This document shows, in pieces, positions 1 to 8,515 of a stretch of 64,000 nt of DNA (position 1 is the stretch's first letter; each line of letters starts with the position of its first letter). A program made the position numbers and the translations under genes. The notes under the pieces are model-generated. The model was not told the origin of the DNA. It did not search any database and was given only the letters and a program-made list of their open reading frames with translations. The stretch spans positions 248,001-312,000 of the forward strand of contig NZ_JAATEO010000001.1 of the NCBI RefSeq assembly GCF_012034245.1. Direction: 5' to 3'. Source of the stretch: Micromonospora thermarum (GTDB lineage Bacteria > Actinomycetota > Actinomycetes > Mycobacteriales > Micromonosporaceae).

Positions 1-541
1 CACCCGGCTGCTCCGGGTACCGCTCCCGCCGCCGCAGCCATCAGGCGTGCAGCGGTGGGGTCATCACCCCGGGGCAGGTCTGGTTGCCGTGGCCCGGGTG
101 CGCCCACCGCCTCGCGTCCCACTGGTGGTGATCTCACCACGGCGGGGGAGTGGACGGAGACGGTGAGTGACCCGTGCCATACGGACAGAGTGCATCAGCG
201 GCGTGCGACATGCAAGTTGCACGTCGACTTTTGCCGATACGCGAGCGGCTCGCGCAATGCAACGCTTGAAGCCGTTCGCGTTCGGACGGCACACTGAGGA
301 CCGGTTTCGCCCGTCGCGGCCGGTCGACGACCGGCACCACCCACCCCGCCGCGAACGCCCGTCCACCGGCGCGCCTGCCGGCACGACGACACGGGCGGGC
401 GGTGTGTCGAGGTGGAGGGGGACGGGGTTGGCCAGCAGCCGGCGGTCCGACCAGCAGCCGAGGTGTCGCCGTGAGCGCGAGGAGTGAGCCGGGGTCGCTG
501 CCCCGGGGTCCCGGGCCCTGCCGTGAGCGCGGGGTGGCGCC
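1..541. other. Intergenic or unassigned left edge
   Basis: No reading frame here has a convincing start, ribosome site and family signature. Frames open on both strands are low-complexity Arg/Pro/Ala translations typical of GC-rich shadow frames. The last 80 bases before the regulator repeat the string gccgtgagcgcg twice (near 468 and 521). A reverse-strand gene could begin near base 41 and run off the left edge, but 13 codons are too few to judge. Confidence 0.5.
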
Positions 542-1423
542 GTGACTGAGCGGCGGAGCCCGACGATCCGCCGTCGGCGGCTGGGCGCGGAGCTGCGCCG
601 GCAGCGCGAGGCGGCGGGCATCACCATCGAGGCGGTCGCGGAGCAGCTCGAGTGCTCGGCGTCCAAGATCTCCCGCATCGAGACCGGCCACACCACCGCG
701 ACGCCCCGGGACGTCCGGGACATGCTCCGCATCTACGGCGTGGTCGGCGCCGAGAGCGACGAGCTGGTGCAGATCGCCCGGGAAGCCCGGCAGAAGGGCT
801 GGTGGCACCCGTACAGCACGGTGCTGGTCGGGGCGTACGTCGGCCTGGAGGCGGCCGCCAGCTCCATCCGGGCGTACGAGCAGCAGGTCGTGCCCGGCCT
901 GCTGGAGACCGAGGAGTACGCGAGCGCGATGATCCGCGCCGCCCGACCCGACTTCACGCCGGAACAGGTCGCACAACGTGTCCGTGTCCGGCTGGGTCGA
1001 CAGTCGTTGCTGACTCAGGATGATCCGGTCGATCTGTGGGTGGTGCTCGATGAGGCGGTGGTGAGCCGGCCGGTGGGCGGGGACGCGGTGATGCGTGACC
1101 AGCTCAGACGGCTGGTGGAAGTGGCCGAACTGCCGAACGTGACGTTGCAGATCCTGCCTTTCGAGGTGGGGGCGCACGCCGGCATGGACGGCACCTTCAC
1201 GATCCTGAGCTTCCCCGAGCCCGGTGATCCGGATGTCGTGTACGCAGAGAACGCCACGGGTGGGCTCTTCCTCGAGAAGAGTGACGAACTACAGAAGTAC
1301 AGCTTCATCTTCGATCACATCCGCGCAGCGGCCATTCGTCCCGAGGAGTCCGTCGCACACATCGCGAAACTGGCAGAGGAGCCGCTGTGGAAATGGCGAC
1401 CAAGAAGTTCCCCGTGGACCTGA
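542..1423 (+). CDS. Helix-turn-helix regulator with DUF5753 domain
   Basis: The 293-residue protein has an N-terminal XRE-type helix-turn-helix (about residues 12-70, with the recognition stretch LECSASKISRIETG) followed by the DUF5753 domain that fills the rest (about 95-280). This is the Scr1/BldB-partner architecture that is expanded in Streptomyces and Micromonospora and usually sits beside a small DUF397 protein, as it does here: the DUF397 gene starts inside its last 37 bases. Family knowledge: these pairs act as developmental or antibiotic regulators, with the DUF397 partner sometimes acting as an antagonist. The ligand and targets are not visible. The start is GTG 542; no strong Shine-Dalgarno precedes it. 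Confidence 0.88.
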   Translation: MTERRSPTIRRRRLGAELRRQREAAGITIEAVAEQLECSASKISRIETGHTTATPRDVRDMLRIYGVVGAESDELVQIAREARQKGWWHPYSTVLVGAYVGLEAAASSIRAYEQQVVPGLLETEEYASAMIRAARPDFTPEQVAQRVRVRLGRQSLLTQDDPVDLWVVLDEAVVSRPVGGDAVMRDQLRRLVEVAELPNVTLQILPFEVGAHAGMDGTFTILSFPEPGDPDVVYAENATGGLFLEKSDELQKYSFIFDHIRAAAIRPEESVAHIAKLAEEPLWKWRPRSSPWT

Positions 1424-1614
1424 CGCAGGCCACCTGGTTCAAGAGCTCGAAGAGCGGGCCGAACTGCGACAACTGCGTGGAGGTGGCGTACGTGACGGGG
1501 GCGGTCGGCGTGCGGGACTCGAAGGACAAGTCGGGTCCGGCCCTGATCTTCAGCCCGGGTGGGTGGCGTGCCTTCGTCACCGGCACCCGGGGCGGCGTCT
1601 TCGGCCGGGACTGA
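1387..1614 (+). CDS. DUF397 domain protein
   Basis: This 75-residue protein carries the DUF397 signature: a W-x-K-S-S sequence near the N-terminus (TWFKSSKSG), a C-x-x-C-V-E-V block (CDNCVEV), a VRDSKD block and the terminal GGWRAFV-type motif. AGAGGAG at 1375-1381 lies five bases before GTG 1387; ATG 1393 is an alternative start two codons later. It overlaps the upstream regulator gene by 37 bases, so the two are almost certainly co-translated. DUF397 proteins typically pair with DUF5753 regulators and modulate them, possibly by direct binding. No DNA-binding motif is visible. Confidence 0.88.
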   Translation: MEMATKKFPVDLTQATWFKSSKSGPNCDNCVEVAYVTGAVGVRDSKDKSGPALIFSPGGWRAFVTGTRGGVFGRD

Positions 1615-1810
1615 CCGTCGACCGTGTGTCCCCGTCCGGCCCGACCGGGCGGGGCCATCGGCGTGCCCGCACCACCGGCCGTTCGGCGGCTCGGCGCATG
1701 ACCGCCGGTGTCCCCGTCGCCACATCGGTCCCGTCTCGTTGAACCGGTCGGTACGGCGTTGGTCGACAACCGCCGTACGGATCGGCGACCGAGCGAGGCA
1801 GGCGAGACGG

Positions 1811-2212
1811 ATGACGACGATCGGGTCAGACAACCTCACCAACGGTCCGGGCAAGCCGGAACGGTTCGGGGGCAAGTACCGCGGGGCGCGCCGCGACACC
1901 GTGCTGACCGAGGTCGTGTCGTCGGAGGCCGAGGTCGGCGAGCGGGAGGCGCCCGCCCCGGAGCCCGCCGGCCCGCCGCTCACCCTGCCCTCGCTGGACC
2001 CGAACCCGCTGACCGAGCCGTCCTACCCGTCCGGCGGCTGGCGGGCGGAGCACCAGGAGTCGCTGGTCGACCACCCGCTGCTGCGCGGCCTGCTGATGGA
2101 GTTGCCGCCGAAGGGCAGCGTCCCCCCGCCCGGCTGGCTGGACCGGTGGTTCGAGGCGACCCGGGCCATCCTCGAACTGCTATACGTGCAGGGCTCCGGC
2201 CGTTCGCGCTGA
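1811..2212 (+). CDS. Conserved-looking acidic hypothetical protein
   Basis: I do not recognise a family. The 133-residue product is soluble, rich in proline and glutamate in the first 80 residues (probably disordered), and ends with a compact hydrophobic and aromatic C-terminus (WLDRWFEATRAILELLYVQ) that could form an amphipathic helix. ATG 1811 is preceded by the purine-rich GGCGAGACGG, a weak ribosome site; the frame is open upstream to 1559 but that part reads as Arg/Pro shadow sequence. The 3' end overlaps the convergent membrane-protein gene by 33 bases. Frame and codon-position GC fit a real gene. Confidence 0.6.
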   Translation: MTTIGSDNLTNGPGKPERFGGKYRGARRDTVLTEVVSSEAEVGEREAPAPEPAGPPLTLPSLDPNPLTEPSYPSGGWRAEHQESLVDHPLLRGLLMELPPKGSVPPPGWLDRWFEATRAILELLYVQGSGRSR

Positions 2213-2782
2213 CGCCGTCCGCGCCGGGGGTGTCGCCCGCTCCACCAGGCGGTTGTGCCGCAGCGCGTGACGGACGCCGATCGCGACGACACCGAGCGCG
2301 CCGACGGTGATCGCGGGACCGGTCGCGTCGGCGCCGGTGAGCGCGTCGGGCGCGAGCGCGGCGGCCAGCGCCGGCAGGATCGCCAGGCCGGTGAGCTGCA
2401 CCGGGAGCCCGACCAGCGGATGGGCGGCGGCGGCGCGCAGGCCGTGCGGCGCGGGTGTGGCCGGCGCCGCCGCGAAGGCACCGGCCCCCGCCCGGACGCG
2501 ACGGACGCGGCGGACGGTGCAGGCCGCGACCGCGAGCGTCGGGACCACGGCGAGGCCCAGCCCGGCGGCGGCGCGGTCGGCCGGGGACGAGCCGCCGCTG
2601 GGGAGCCCGACGACCAGCACGGTCGCCGTGAGGACGAGGCCGGTCGCCGTCAGGGCGAGCACCCGGCCGGCCTGCCGGCGCAGGCCGCGGGCGTACTCCG
2701 CCCGGGGCAGCCGGTCCGCGAGCCAGCCGGCGGCCAACCACACCACGGCGAGCGGGAGCAGCACGACGAGCTGAATCTCCAT
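2180..2782 (-). CDS. Membrane protein of unknown function
   Basis: The 200-residue protein begins with a hydrophobic helix (about residues 5-22) and has further hydrophobic segments near 42-62, 72-88, 125-145 and 150-170, so about five membrane spans. A short Arg-rich stretch follows the first span and another lies near 90-98, fitting the positive-inside rule. No family motif is recognised. It ends inside the 3' end of the convergent acidic protein gene (33-bp overlap) and is divergent from the subtilisin gene. ATG 2782 is the first start in an otherwise clear frame. Confidence 0.65.
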   Translation of the reverse strand: MEIQLVVLLPLAVVWLAAGWLADRLPRAEYARGLRRQAGRVLALTATGLVLTATVLVVGLPSGGSSPADRAAAGLGLAVVPTLAVAACTVRRVRRVRAGAGAFAAAPATPAPHGLRAAAAHPLVGLPVQLTGLAILPALAAALAPDALTGADATGPAITVGALGVVAIGVRHALRHNRLVERATPPARTASARTAGALHV

Positions 2783-2835
2783 GGTGTACAGACTTGCCCG
2801 GTCCGGCGTCGCGCGAATCCGGGCCGGTCCCCCGT

Positions 2836-2864
2836 TGACCCCGTAACCGGCCCCGTAGGGGTCA
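2836..2864. promoter_or_regulatory. Inverted repeat TGACCCC-N15-GGGGTCA
   Basis: A perfect 7-bp inverted repeat with a 15-bp spacer lies between the divergent membrane-protein gene (start 2782) and the subtilisin gene (start 3001). Its centre-to-centre spacing of about two helical turns suits a dimeric regulator. It is only a candidate: no promoter could be placed with confidence. Confidence 0.3.
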
Positions 2865-3000
2865 TCCTGCCGGTGTTATGGACAACTCGGCATGTTCAAT
2901 TCGCGGTTCACCGCGCTCTACCCTCAGCTCGATCAGCGGTCATCGATTCACTCGCCACGAACGGGTGGACGGTCGACGGCCGTTCGGAGGGAGGTAGGAC

Positions 3001-4872
3001 ATGGGTATCCCACGCAGGTCCGTCCTGGTCGGGGTGGCCGCGCTGGCCATGGTGGTCACCGCGACACCGGCTCTCGCCGCCGAGCCGGTGGGTACGGTCC
3101 GCAGCGCCGGCGGCGCCACCGCCGTCGCGGACAGCTACATCGTGGTCTTCAAGGACAGCGCGGTCAGCCGGGCGGCCGTCGGGTCGTCGCTGAACCGGCT
3201 CGTCAGCAGGCACGGCGGCACCGTGGCCCGGACGTACAGCGCGGCCCTGCGCGGTGCCGAGATGCGGATGAGCGCGCAGGCGGCCGCCCGGATGGCCGCC
3301 GACCCGGCGGTGGCGTACGTCGAGCAGAACCACACCGTGTCGATCAACGGCACCCAGACGAACCCCCCGTCCTGGGGCCTCGACCGGATCGACCAGCGGA
3401 ACCTGCCGCTGAACAGCTCGTACACGTACCCGAACACCGCGGGCAACGTGACGTCGTACGTCATCGACACCGGCATCCGGACGACGCACTCGGACTTCGG
3501 CGGCCGGGCGACCTGGGGCACCAACACCGCCGACAGCAACAACACCGACTGCAACGGCCACGGCACGCACGTCGCCGGCACCGTCGGCGGTACGGCGTAC
3601 GGCGTCGCGAAGACCACCCGCCTGGTGGCCGTGAAGGTGCTCAACTGCCAGGGCAGCGGCACCAATGCCGGGGTCATCGCCGGCATCGACTGGGTCACCG
3701 CGAACGCGGTCAAGCCCGCCGTCGCCAACATGAGCCTGGGTGGCGGGGCGAGCACGGCCACCGACGACGCCGTGATCAACTCGATCAACTCCGGCATCAC
3801 GTACGCGGTCGCCGCCGGCAACGGCGACTTCCTCGGCAACCGGCAGAACGCCTGCAACTACTCCCCGGCCCGGGCCGGGCCGGCGATCACCGTCGGTGCC
3901 ACCCAGAACAACGACGCCGCCGCGAGCTTCTCCAACTTCGGCACCTGTGTGGACATCCTGGCGCCGGGCGTGAACATCACGTCCGCCTGGCACACCAACG
4001 ACACCGCGACGAACACCATCAGCGGCACCTCGATGGCGTCGCCGCACGTCGCCGGGGTCGCGGCGCTGGTGCTCTCGGCCAACCCGTCCTGGACCCCGCA
4101 GCAGGTCCGGGACTACCTGGTCAACAACGCCACCCCGGACGTGGTCACGAACCCGGGCACCGGCACCCCGAACCGGCTGCTCTACGTGGTCAACGGCGAC
4201 ACCCCGCCGCCGCCCAACGACTTCTCGGTCTCGGTGTCGCCGACCTCCGGCTCCACCGCGCCCGGCGGCTCCGTCACCACGACCGTGGCCACCGCCACCA
4301 CCAACGGTTCCGCGCAGTCGGTGAGCCTCTCGGCCAGCGGCCTGCCGTCCGGTGCCACCGCCACGTTCAACCCGGCGACGGTCACCTCGGGCGGGTCGTC
4401 GACGCTGACCATCAGCACCTCGGCCAGCACCCCGGCCGGCACGTACACCGTGACCGTGACCGGCACGGCCGCCTCCGGCACCCGGACCGCGACGTACTCG
4501 CTGACGGTCACCGGCACCGGCGGCGGTTGCTCCGGGACGAACGGCACCGACGTGGCGATTCCGGACACCGGCGCGACGGTGGCCAGCCAGATCACGATCT
4601 CGGGCTGCAACCGGAACGCCTCGGCGACCTCGACGGTCGCGGTGAACATCGTCCACACCTGGCGCGGTGACCTGGTCGTCGACCTGGTTGCCCCGGACGG
4701 CTCGGCGTACCGGCTGAAGAACAGCAGCTACTGGGACAGTGCCGACAACGTCAACGCCACCTACACGGTGAACCTGTCCACCGAGGCGGCGAACGGCACC
4801 TGGCGACTCCAGGTGCGGGACGTCTACGCCGGTGACACCGGCTACATCAACACCTGGACCCTGACCCTCTGA
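3001..4872 (+). CDS. Secreted subtilisin-family serine protease with P-domain
   Basis: The 623-residue preproprotein has a Sec signal peptide (about 1-27, cleavage after ALA), an inhibitor I9 propeptide (about 44-112), an S8 catalytic domain (about 125-400), a Ser/Thr-rich linker with Ig-like character (about 405-505) and a C-terminal P/Homo-B domain (about 510-623). The catalytic triad is visible as Asp156 (YVIDTGI), His187 (NGHGTHVAG) and Ser344 ([11 protein letters not shown]). The architecture resembles extracellular proteases of Streptomyces and of the aqualysin/proteinase K type. It should act outside the cell in protein degradation. GGAGGGAGG just before ATG 3001 is a strong ribosome site. 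It stands alone and is followed by a hairpin terminator. Confidence 0.95.
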   Translation: MGIPRRSVLVGVAALAMVVTATPALAAEPVGTVRSAGGATAVADSYIVVFKDSAVSRAAVGSSLNRLVSRHGGTVARTYSAALRGAEMRMSAQAAARMAADPAVAYVEQNHTVSINGTQTNPPSWGLDRIDQRNLPLNSSYTYPNTAGNVTSYVIDTGIRTTHSDFGGRATWGTNTADSNNTDCNGHGTHVAGTVGGTAYGVAKTTRLVAVKVLNCQGSGTNAGVIAGIDWVTANAVKPAVANMSLGGGASTATDDAVINSINSGITYAVAAGNGDFLGNRQNACNYSPARAGPAITVGATQNNDAAASFSNFGTCVDILAPGVNITSAWHTNDTATNTISGTSMASPHVAGVAALVLSANPSWTPQQVRDYLVNNATPDVVTNPGTGTPNRLLYVVNGDTPPPPNDFSVSVSPTSGSTAPGGSVTTTVATATTNGSAQSVSLSASGLPSGATATFNPATVTSGGSSTLTISTSASTPAGTYTVTVTGTAASGTRTATYSLTVTGTGGGCSGTNGTDVAIPDTGATVASQITISGCNRNASATSTVAVNIVHTWRGDLVVDLVAPDGSAYRLKNSSYWDSADNVNATYTVNLSTEAANGTWRLQVRDVYAGDTGYINTWTLTL

Positions 4873-4893
4873 GACCTGGTTCCCACAGGCCGG

Positions 4894-4921
4894 GGCCCCT
4901 TCCGGAACACCGGGAGGGGCC
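4894..4921. terminator. Hairpin terminator between convergent genes
   Basis: Twelve-base arms (4894-4905 and 4910-4921, one mismatched pair) enclose an AACA loop 20 bases after the subtilisin stop and just before the end of the reverse-strand glycosyltransferase gene. There is no T-run, as is usual in actinobacteria; it could serve both strands. Confidence 0.7.
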
Positions 4922-4944
4922 TCGTGCCGTCCGGGGACGGGTCG

Positions 4945-5751
4945 TCAGACCGCGAAACCGGCGGGGCGCTCGGTGGCGGGGGCGGGTGGCTCCGCCTTCC
5001 ACAGGCCGGTCTTCTGGGCGGCCAGCCGGGCGAGGTACACCGGGTTGAGGATCACGTACCGCCGCCAGAGGCGCTTCGGCTCCAGGCCCAGCCGCCAGAA
5101 CCATTCGAGGCCGGCCCGCTGCATCCACGGCGGCGGCTGCTTGAGCAGGCCGGCGTGGTAGTCGAAGGCGGCGCCGACCGCCATCAGCGGCATGTCGAGC
5201 AGCGGCCGCATGGCGTACGCGAAGACCTCCTGGCGGGGGCAGCCCAGCCCGACCAGGACGAGCCGGGCCCCGCTGGCCTTGATGCGGTCGGCGATCTCCA
5301 CGTCCTCGCCGGGCTGGACGGCGCGGAACTTGGACGGCTCCACCCCGGCGATCTTCAGGGCCGGGAACATCCGCTCCAGCGCCGGGATCAACCGGGCGAG
5401 GGTCTCCTCGGTGGACCCGTACAGGTAGACCGGGAGACCCTCCTCGGCGAAGCGGCGGAGCACGTGCAGGGTCAGCGTAGGGCCGTAGACCCGGTCGGTC
5501 AGGCCCGCGCCGTGCAGCAGGTTGAGCGCCCAGCGCACCGGCTGCCCGTCGGGCGTGACCACGTCGAAGGAATTGAGGCGGGCGTTGTGCGCGGGGTCGA
5601 GCACCCCGGTCATCACGCCGTGCACGGCGAGGGCGGTGAGCGCCAGCGGCCGGCGCTCGTGCGCCGCCGCCACGACCGCCTCGGTCGCCTCGGCGTAGTC
5701 GGTGGCGTCGACCAGGACACCGAGGACGTTCCGCTTGCCGCGCCCGCTCAT
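4945..5751 (-). CDS. WecG/TagA/CpsF family glycosyltransferase
   Basis: The 268-residue protein matches family GT26 (WecG/TagA/CpsF): an N-terminal segment with the T-P-D-G-Q-P block ([13 protein letters not shown]) that corresponds to the catalytic-aspartate region, a central Rossmann-like part with [10 protein letters not shown], the [15 protein letters not shown] signature and the late [10 protein letters not shown] block. Relatives transfer ManNAc or related sugars to lipid-linked intermediates at the inner membrane face during teichoic acid or exopolysaccharide synthesis. The start is ATG 5751, overlapping the upstream epimerase stop by four bases (ATGA), so the two form an operon. The frame extends further upstream, but that part is shadow sequence over the epimerase gene. 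Confidence 0.92.
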   Translation of the reverse strand: MSGRGKRNVLGVLVDATDYAEATEAVVAAAHERRPLALTALAVHGVMTGVLDPAHNARLNSFDVVTPDGQPVRWALNLLHGAGLTDRVYGPTLTLHVLRRFAEEGLPVYLYGSTEETLARLIPALERMFPALKIAGVEPSKFRAVQPGEDVEIADRIKASGARLVLVGLGCPRQEVFAYAMRPLLDMPLMAVGAAFDYHAGLLKQPPPWMQRAGLEWFWRLGLEPKRLWRRYVILNPVYLARLAAQKTGLWKAEPPAPATERPAGFAV

Positions 5752-6821
5752 GCCTGGGGCACCCACTTGTCCACGTTGGCCTCGTGAATCTCGCGCATGA
5801 TCATGGGTACGTCGTAGACCTGCTTCCACTCCGGATAGTCGGACTGGAAGGCCTCGTTGGAGCCGATCCACCACTTGTGGTCGCCGATGCGGTTGGCCTC
5901 GACGTACTCGGAGATCATCTCCTGGCCGGTGATCTGCTCGGCCAGGGCGAAGGCCTCCCGCATCGAGGTGTTGGAGTGCCGCCCGCCGCCCAGGTTGTAG
6001 ACCGCGGCGGAGCGCGGGTTGCGGAAGAACGCCTCGAACGCGGAGACCACGTCCGAGCTGTGGATCGCGTCCCGGACCTGCTTGCCCTGGTACCCGTAGA
6101 TCCGGTACTTCCGGCGCTCCATGTTGGCCCGCATCACGTAGCCGAGGAAGCCGTGCAGTTCGGTGGCGGAGTGCGCCGGCCCGGTCAGCGTCCCGCCCCG
6201 GAAGCAGGCCGTCCGCATGTCGAAGTAGCGGCCGTACTCCTGCACCATCACGTCCGCGGCCACCTTGGACGCACCGAAGATCGAGTGCAGGCAGGCGTCG
6301 ATCGACATGTCCTCCCGGATGCCCTGCTCGTACGGGTGGCCCGGCTCGATCTCCCAGCGGGTCTCCAGCTCCACCAAGGGCAGGCTGTTCGGCCGGTCGC
6401 CGTAGACCTTGTTGGTGGAGCAGTGGATGACCGGGGCCTCGATGCAGTGCTCGCGGACGTTCTGCAGGACGTTGAGGGTGCCGGCGGCGTTCACGTCGAA
6501 GTCGGTGAACGGGTCACGGACGGCCCAGTCGTGCGACGGCTGCGCCGCGGTGTGGATCACCACGGCGATGTCGGTGCCGTAGCGGCGGAAGAGCTTCGCG
6601 AGGCCGTCCCGGTCCCGGATGTCGACGCTGTGGTGCGAGTACGCCCGCCCCAGCTCGTCGTTCAACCGACGGACGTTCCAGGCGGTCGAGGCTTCCTCGC
6701 CGAAGAACTCCTGTCGCATGTCGTTGTCGATGCCGACCACGTCGAGCCCGAGGCCGGCGAAGTGCCGGACCGCCTCGGAGCCGATCAGCCCGCCCGACCC
6801 GGTCACGAACGCGACACTCAC
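5748..6821 (-). CDS. NAD-dependent sugar-nucleotide epimerase/dehydratase
   Basis: This short-chain dehydrogenase of the extended type (357 residues) begins with the NAD-binding glycine motif ([11 protein letters not shown]) and has the Y-x-x-x-K pair in [10 protein letters not shown] and neighbouring sequence. The [10 protein letters not shown] block and the overall length resemble CDP-paratose/tyvelose 2-epimerase or UDP-sugar 4-epimerase relatives. The substrate cannot be assigned. GTG 6821 is preferred because GGGGTG lies five bases upstream and it gives the usual N-terminus just before the Rossmann fold; ATG 6833 is an alternative adding four residues. The four-base overlap with the glycosyltransferase gene suggests that both work on one surface-glycan pathway. 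Confidence 0.85.
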   Translation of the reverse strand: MSVAFVTGSGGLIGSEAVRHFAGLGLDVVGIDNDMRQEFFGEEASTAWNVRRLNDELGRAYSHHSVDIRDRDGLAKLFRRYGTDIAVVIHTAAQPSHDWAVRDPFTDFDVNAAGTLNVLQNVREHCIEAPVIHCSTNKVYGDRPNSLPLVELETRWEIEPGHPYEQGIREDMSIDACLHSIFGASKVAADVMVQEYGRYFDMRTACFRGGTLTGPAHSATELHGFLGYVMRANMERRKYRIYGYQGKQVRDAIHSSDVVSAFEAFFRNPRSAAVYNLGGGRHSNTSMREAFALAEQITGQEMISEYVEANRIGDHKWWIGSNEAFQSDYPEWKQVYDVPMIMREIHEANVDKWVPQA

Positions 6822-6894
6822 ACGACACCCCATCGTCCGTCGGTGGCAGAAACCATCGGAGCATAGCGTGACGTAGGACATGCCCCGATACGCC

Positions 6895-6924
6895 ACGAGG
6901 GCCCCGCTTGCGCGGAGCCCTCGT
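6895..6924 (-). terminator. Hairpin downstream of tRNA-Leu
   Basis: Arms acgagggc and gccctcgt, extended inward by a further GC stem, form a 30-base hairpin starting three bases after the tRNA-Leu CCA end. It also separates the tRNA from the epimerase gene. No T-run follows. Confidence 0.65.
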
Positions 6925-6926
6925 CA

Positions 6927-7012
6927 TGGTGGGGAAGGGGGGAGTTGAACCCCCACGCCCTTTCGGGCACACGGACCTGAACCGTGCGCGTCTGCCATTC
7001 CGCCACTTCCCC
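6927..7012 (-). tRNA. tRNA-Leu (anticodon CAG)
   Basis: The reverse strand folds as a class II tRNA: acceptor GGGGAAG/CTTCCCC, discriminator A, encoded CCA (6927-6929), D-arm with GCGGAATGGCAGACGC, anticodon stem ACGG/CCGT around loop TTCAGGT (anticodon CAG), a long variable arm and a T-arm with GGTTCAACTCC. It reads CUG leucine codons. In Mycobacterium tuberculosis a tRNA-Leu also sits beside the fhaA end of this cluster, which supports the assignment by synteny. Confidence 0.97.
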
Positions 7013-7030
7013 GTGGCTTCGACCCGGAAC

Positions 7031-7059
7031 ACTGTACTGCGTCCCGCCCGCCGTCTCCA
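7031..7059 (-). promoter_or_regulatory. Probable tRNA-Leu promoter
   Basis: On the reverse strand TGGAGA (7054-7059) and TACAGT (7031-7036) are separated by 17 bases, placing the start about a dozen bases before the mature tRNA. The tRNA-Gly promoter in this window has the same -10 hexamer. Confidence 0.5.
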
Positions 7060-7098
7060 GCGGGCCCGGCCATCCTACGCGGCTCCCGGTCGTTGTCG

Positions 7099-7131
7099 CG
7101 AACGGTTACCCTGTGTGGCGGTTACCGTTCG
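7099..7131. repeat. Repeats upstream of fhaA
   Basis: Two direct copies of CGGTTACC (7103-7110 and 7119-7126) lie exactly 16 bases apart, and the block is framed by a 7-bp inverted repeat CGAACGG (7099-7105) / CCGTTCG (7125-7131). It lies 130-160 bases before the fhaA start and about 90 bases upstream of tRNA-Leu on the other strand, so it may control either unit. The role is unknown. Confidence 0.4.
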
Positions 7132-7261
7132 TGGCGGACGAAAGAGTAGCACGACGAAATCGGCCCGGCCGAACGGGCCGCCACCAGACGGCCGAGCGGC
7201 GTGTGAGCTGCGCGCGCCCCGGCCGGATACCATCATGTCCTCGGGACCCGAGGAGGAGCCG

Positions 7262-8023
7262 GTGAGCGTGCTGCAACGCTTCGAGAAGCGTCTGGAAGGC
7301 CTGGTCGAAGGGGCCTTTGCCAAGGTCTTCAAAGGGGTGGTCCACCCCGTGGAGATCCTCAACGCCATGCAGCGGGAGGCCGAGGCGCACAAGGCGATCC
7401 TGGCCGGTGGGCGCACGTTGGTGCCCAACCGCTACGTGATCGATCTCTCGCCGTACGACCACAGTCGTCTGGCGCCGTACGCCGCCGCGCTGGCCCAGGA
7501 ACTGGCCCAGTCGCAGGCGGAGTTCATCGGCGAGCAGGCGTGGACGGTCTACGGCGACGTGATCGTCGAGATCGAACGGGGTGAGGGCCTCGACACCGGC
7601 ATGTTCCGGGTCACCGCCGAGGTCTACACCGGTGGCGAGGTCGCCCCGGCGCCCGCCCCGGGCTACGACGCCGGCCCGCCGGCGTACCCCGCGTACGACC
7701 AGGGGGGCGGCTACGGTCCGCCGCCCGGCCACGGTGGCGGCCGCAACGTGCGGCTCGTCTCCGGTGACGGGCGCACCTACCCGCTCCAGATGGGCTCGAC
7801 CGTCATCGGCCGTGGCGACCAGGCCAACCTGCGCCTGCCCGACGTCGGCATCTCCCGCCGGCACGCCCGGCTCGACTTCGACGGCGGCCAGGTCGTGCTG
7901 ACCGACCTCGGGTCGACCAACGGCACGATGGTCAACGGCCAGCGGGTCTCCGCCGTCGCGCTCAACCCCGGTGACATGATCCAGCTCGGCACCACGACGC
8001 TGACCTTCCGCGTGGACGGCTGA
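7262..8023 (+). CDS. fhaA: FhaA: DUF3662 and FHA domain protein
   Basis: The 253-residue protein has an N-terminal DUF3662 domain (about 1-115, beginning LQRFEKRLEGLVEG), a Pro/Gly/Tyr-rich linker (about 125-165) and a C-terminal FHA phosphothreonine-binding domain (about 170-253) with GRGDQANLRLPD, SRRHARL and STNGTMVNG motifs. In mycobacteria FhaA (Rv0020c) binds phosphorylated PknB targets, including MviN, and controls peptidoglycan synthesis at poles and septa. GTG 7262 is chosen because AGGAGG (7251-7256) lies five bases upstream and it yields the family N-terminus; ATG 7235 is a longer option. It is the first gene of the fhaA-pknB operon. Confidence 0.95.
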   Translation: MSVLQRFEKRLEGLVEGAFAKVFKGVVHPVEILNAMQREAEAHKAILAGGRTLVPNRYVIDLSPYDHSRLAPYAAALAQELAQSQAEFIGEQAWTVYGDVIVEIERGEGLDTGMFRVTAEVYTGGEVAPAPAPGYDAGPPAYPAYDQGGGYGPPPGHGGGRNVRLVSGDGRTYPLQMGSTVIGRGDQANLRLPDVGISRRHARLDFDGGQVVLTDLGSTNGTMVNGQRVSAVALNPGDMIQLGTTTLTFRVDG

Positions 8024-8029
8024 TCCGCC

Positions 8030-8515
8030 TTGCCGGAACTCGTCATCACCGTCGCCCGGTTCGGGTTCCTGATCCTGCTGTGGATCTTCGTGTTCACGGT
8101 GGTCGGAGTGATCCGCCGCGACCTCTTCGCGGGTGCCCGGTCGGGCCGGCTGGTGGCGGCGCCGCGCGCCGTCGGCGCCTCCCTCGGGCAGCCGTCGAAG
8201 CCGGCCAAGGTGAAGCGGGGGCGGGCGGCGCACCAGCTGGTGGTGACCGCCGGTCAGCTGGCAGGCACCCGCATCACGCTCGGCGAAGCGCAGATCACGA
8301 TCGGTCGCGCCGAGGACTCCACCCTCGTGATCACCGACGACTACGCCTCCGCGCGACACGCCCGGCTGGTGCCGCGCGACGGGCAATGGTTCGTCGAAGA
8401 CCTCGGTTCGACTAACGGCACTTACCTGGATCGCGCTAAGGTCACCGGACCAACCCCCGTCCCCCTCAGCGTGCCGATCCGGATCGGCCGCACTTCACTC
8501 GAATTACGGCCATGA
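8030..8515 (+). CDS. fhaB: FhaB/FipA: membrane-anchored FHA protein
   Basis: The 161-residue protein starts with one hydrophobic segment (about 8-28, FLILLWIFVFTVVGV), a basic linker and a C-terminal FHA domain (about 70-155) with GRAEDSTLVI, SARHARL and STNGTYLD motifs for phosphothreonine binding. The mycobacterial homologue (Rv0019c, FipA) links FtsZ and FtsQ under oxidative stress and is a PknA substrate. The start is TTG 8030, six bases after the fhaA stop, and the protein is otherwise of normal length. Its stop overlaps the pstP start (ATGA), which implies translational coupling. Confidence 0.93.
   Translation: MPELVITVARFGFLILLWIFVFTVVGVIRRDLFAGARSGRLVAAPRAVGASLGQPSKPAKVKRGRAAHQLVVTAGQLAGTRITLGEAQITIGRAEDSTLVITDDYASARHARLVPRDGQWFVEDLGSTNGTYLDRAKVTGPTPVPLSVPIRIGRTSLELRP

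Noticed and set aside
2255..3193. 312-codon plus-strand frame between the membrane protein and subtilisin genes
   Set aside because: It is antisense to the membrane protein and out of frame with the subtilisin signal peptide; Arg/Gly-rich shadow sequence.
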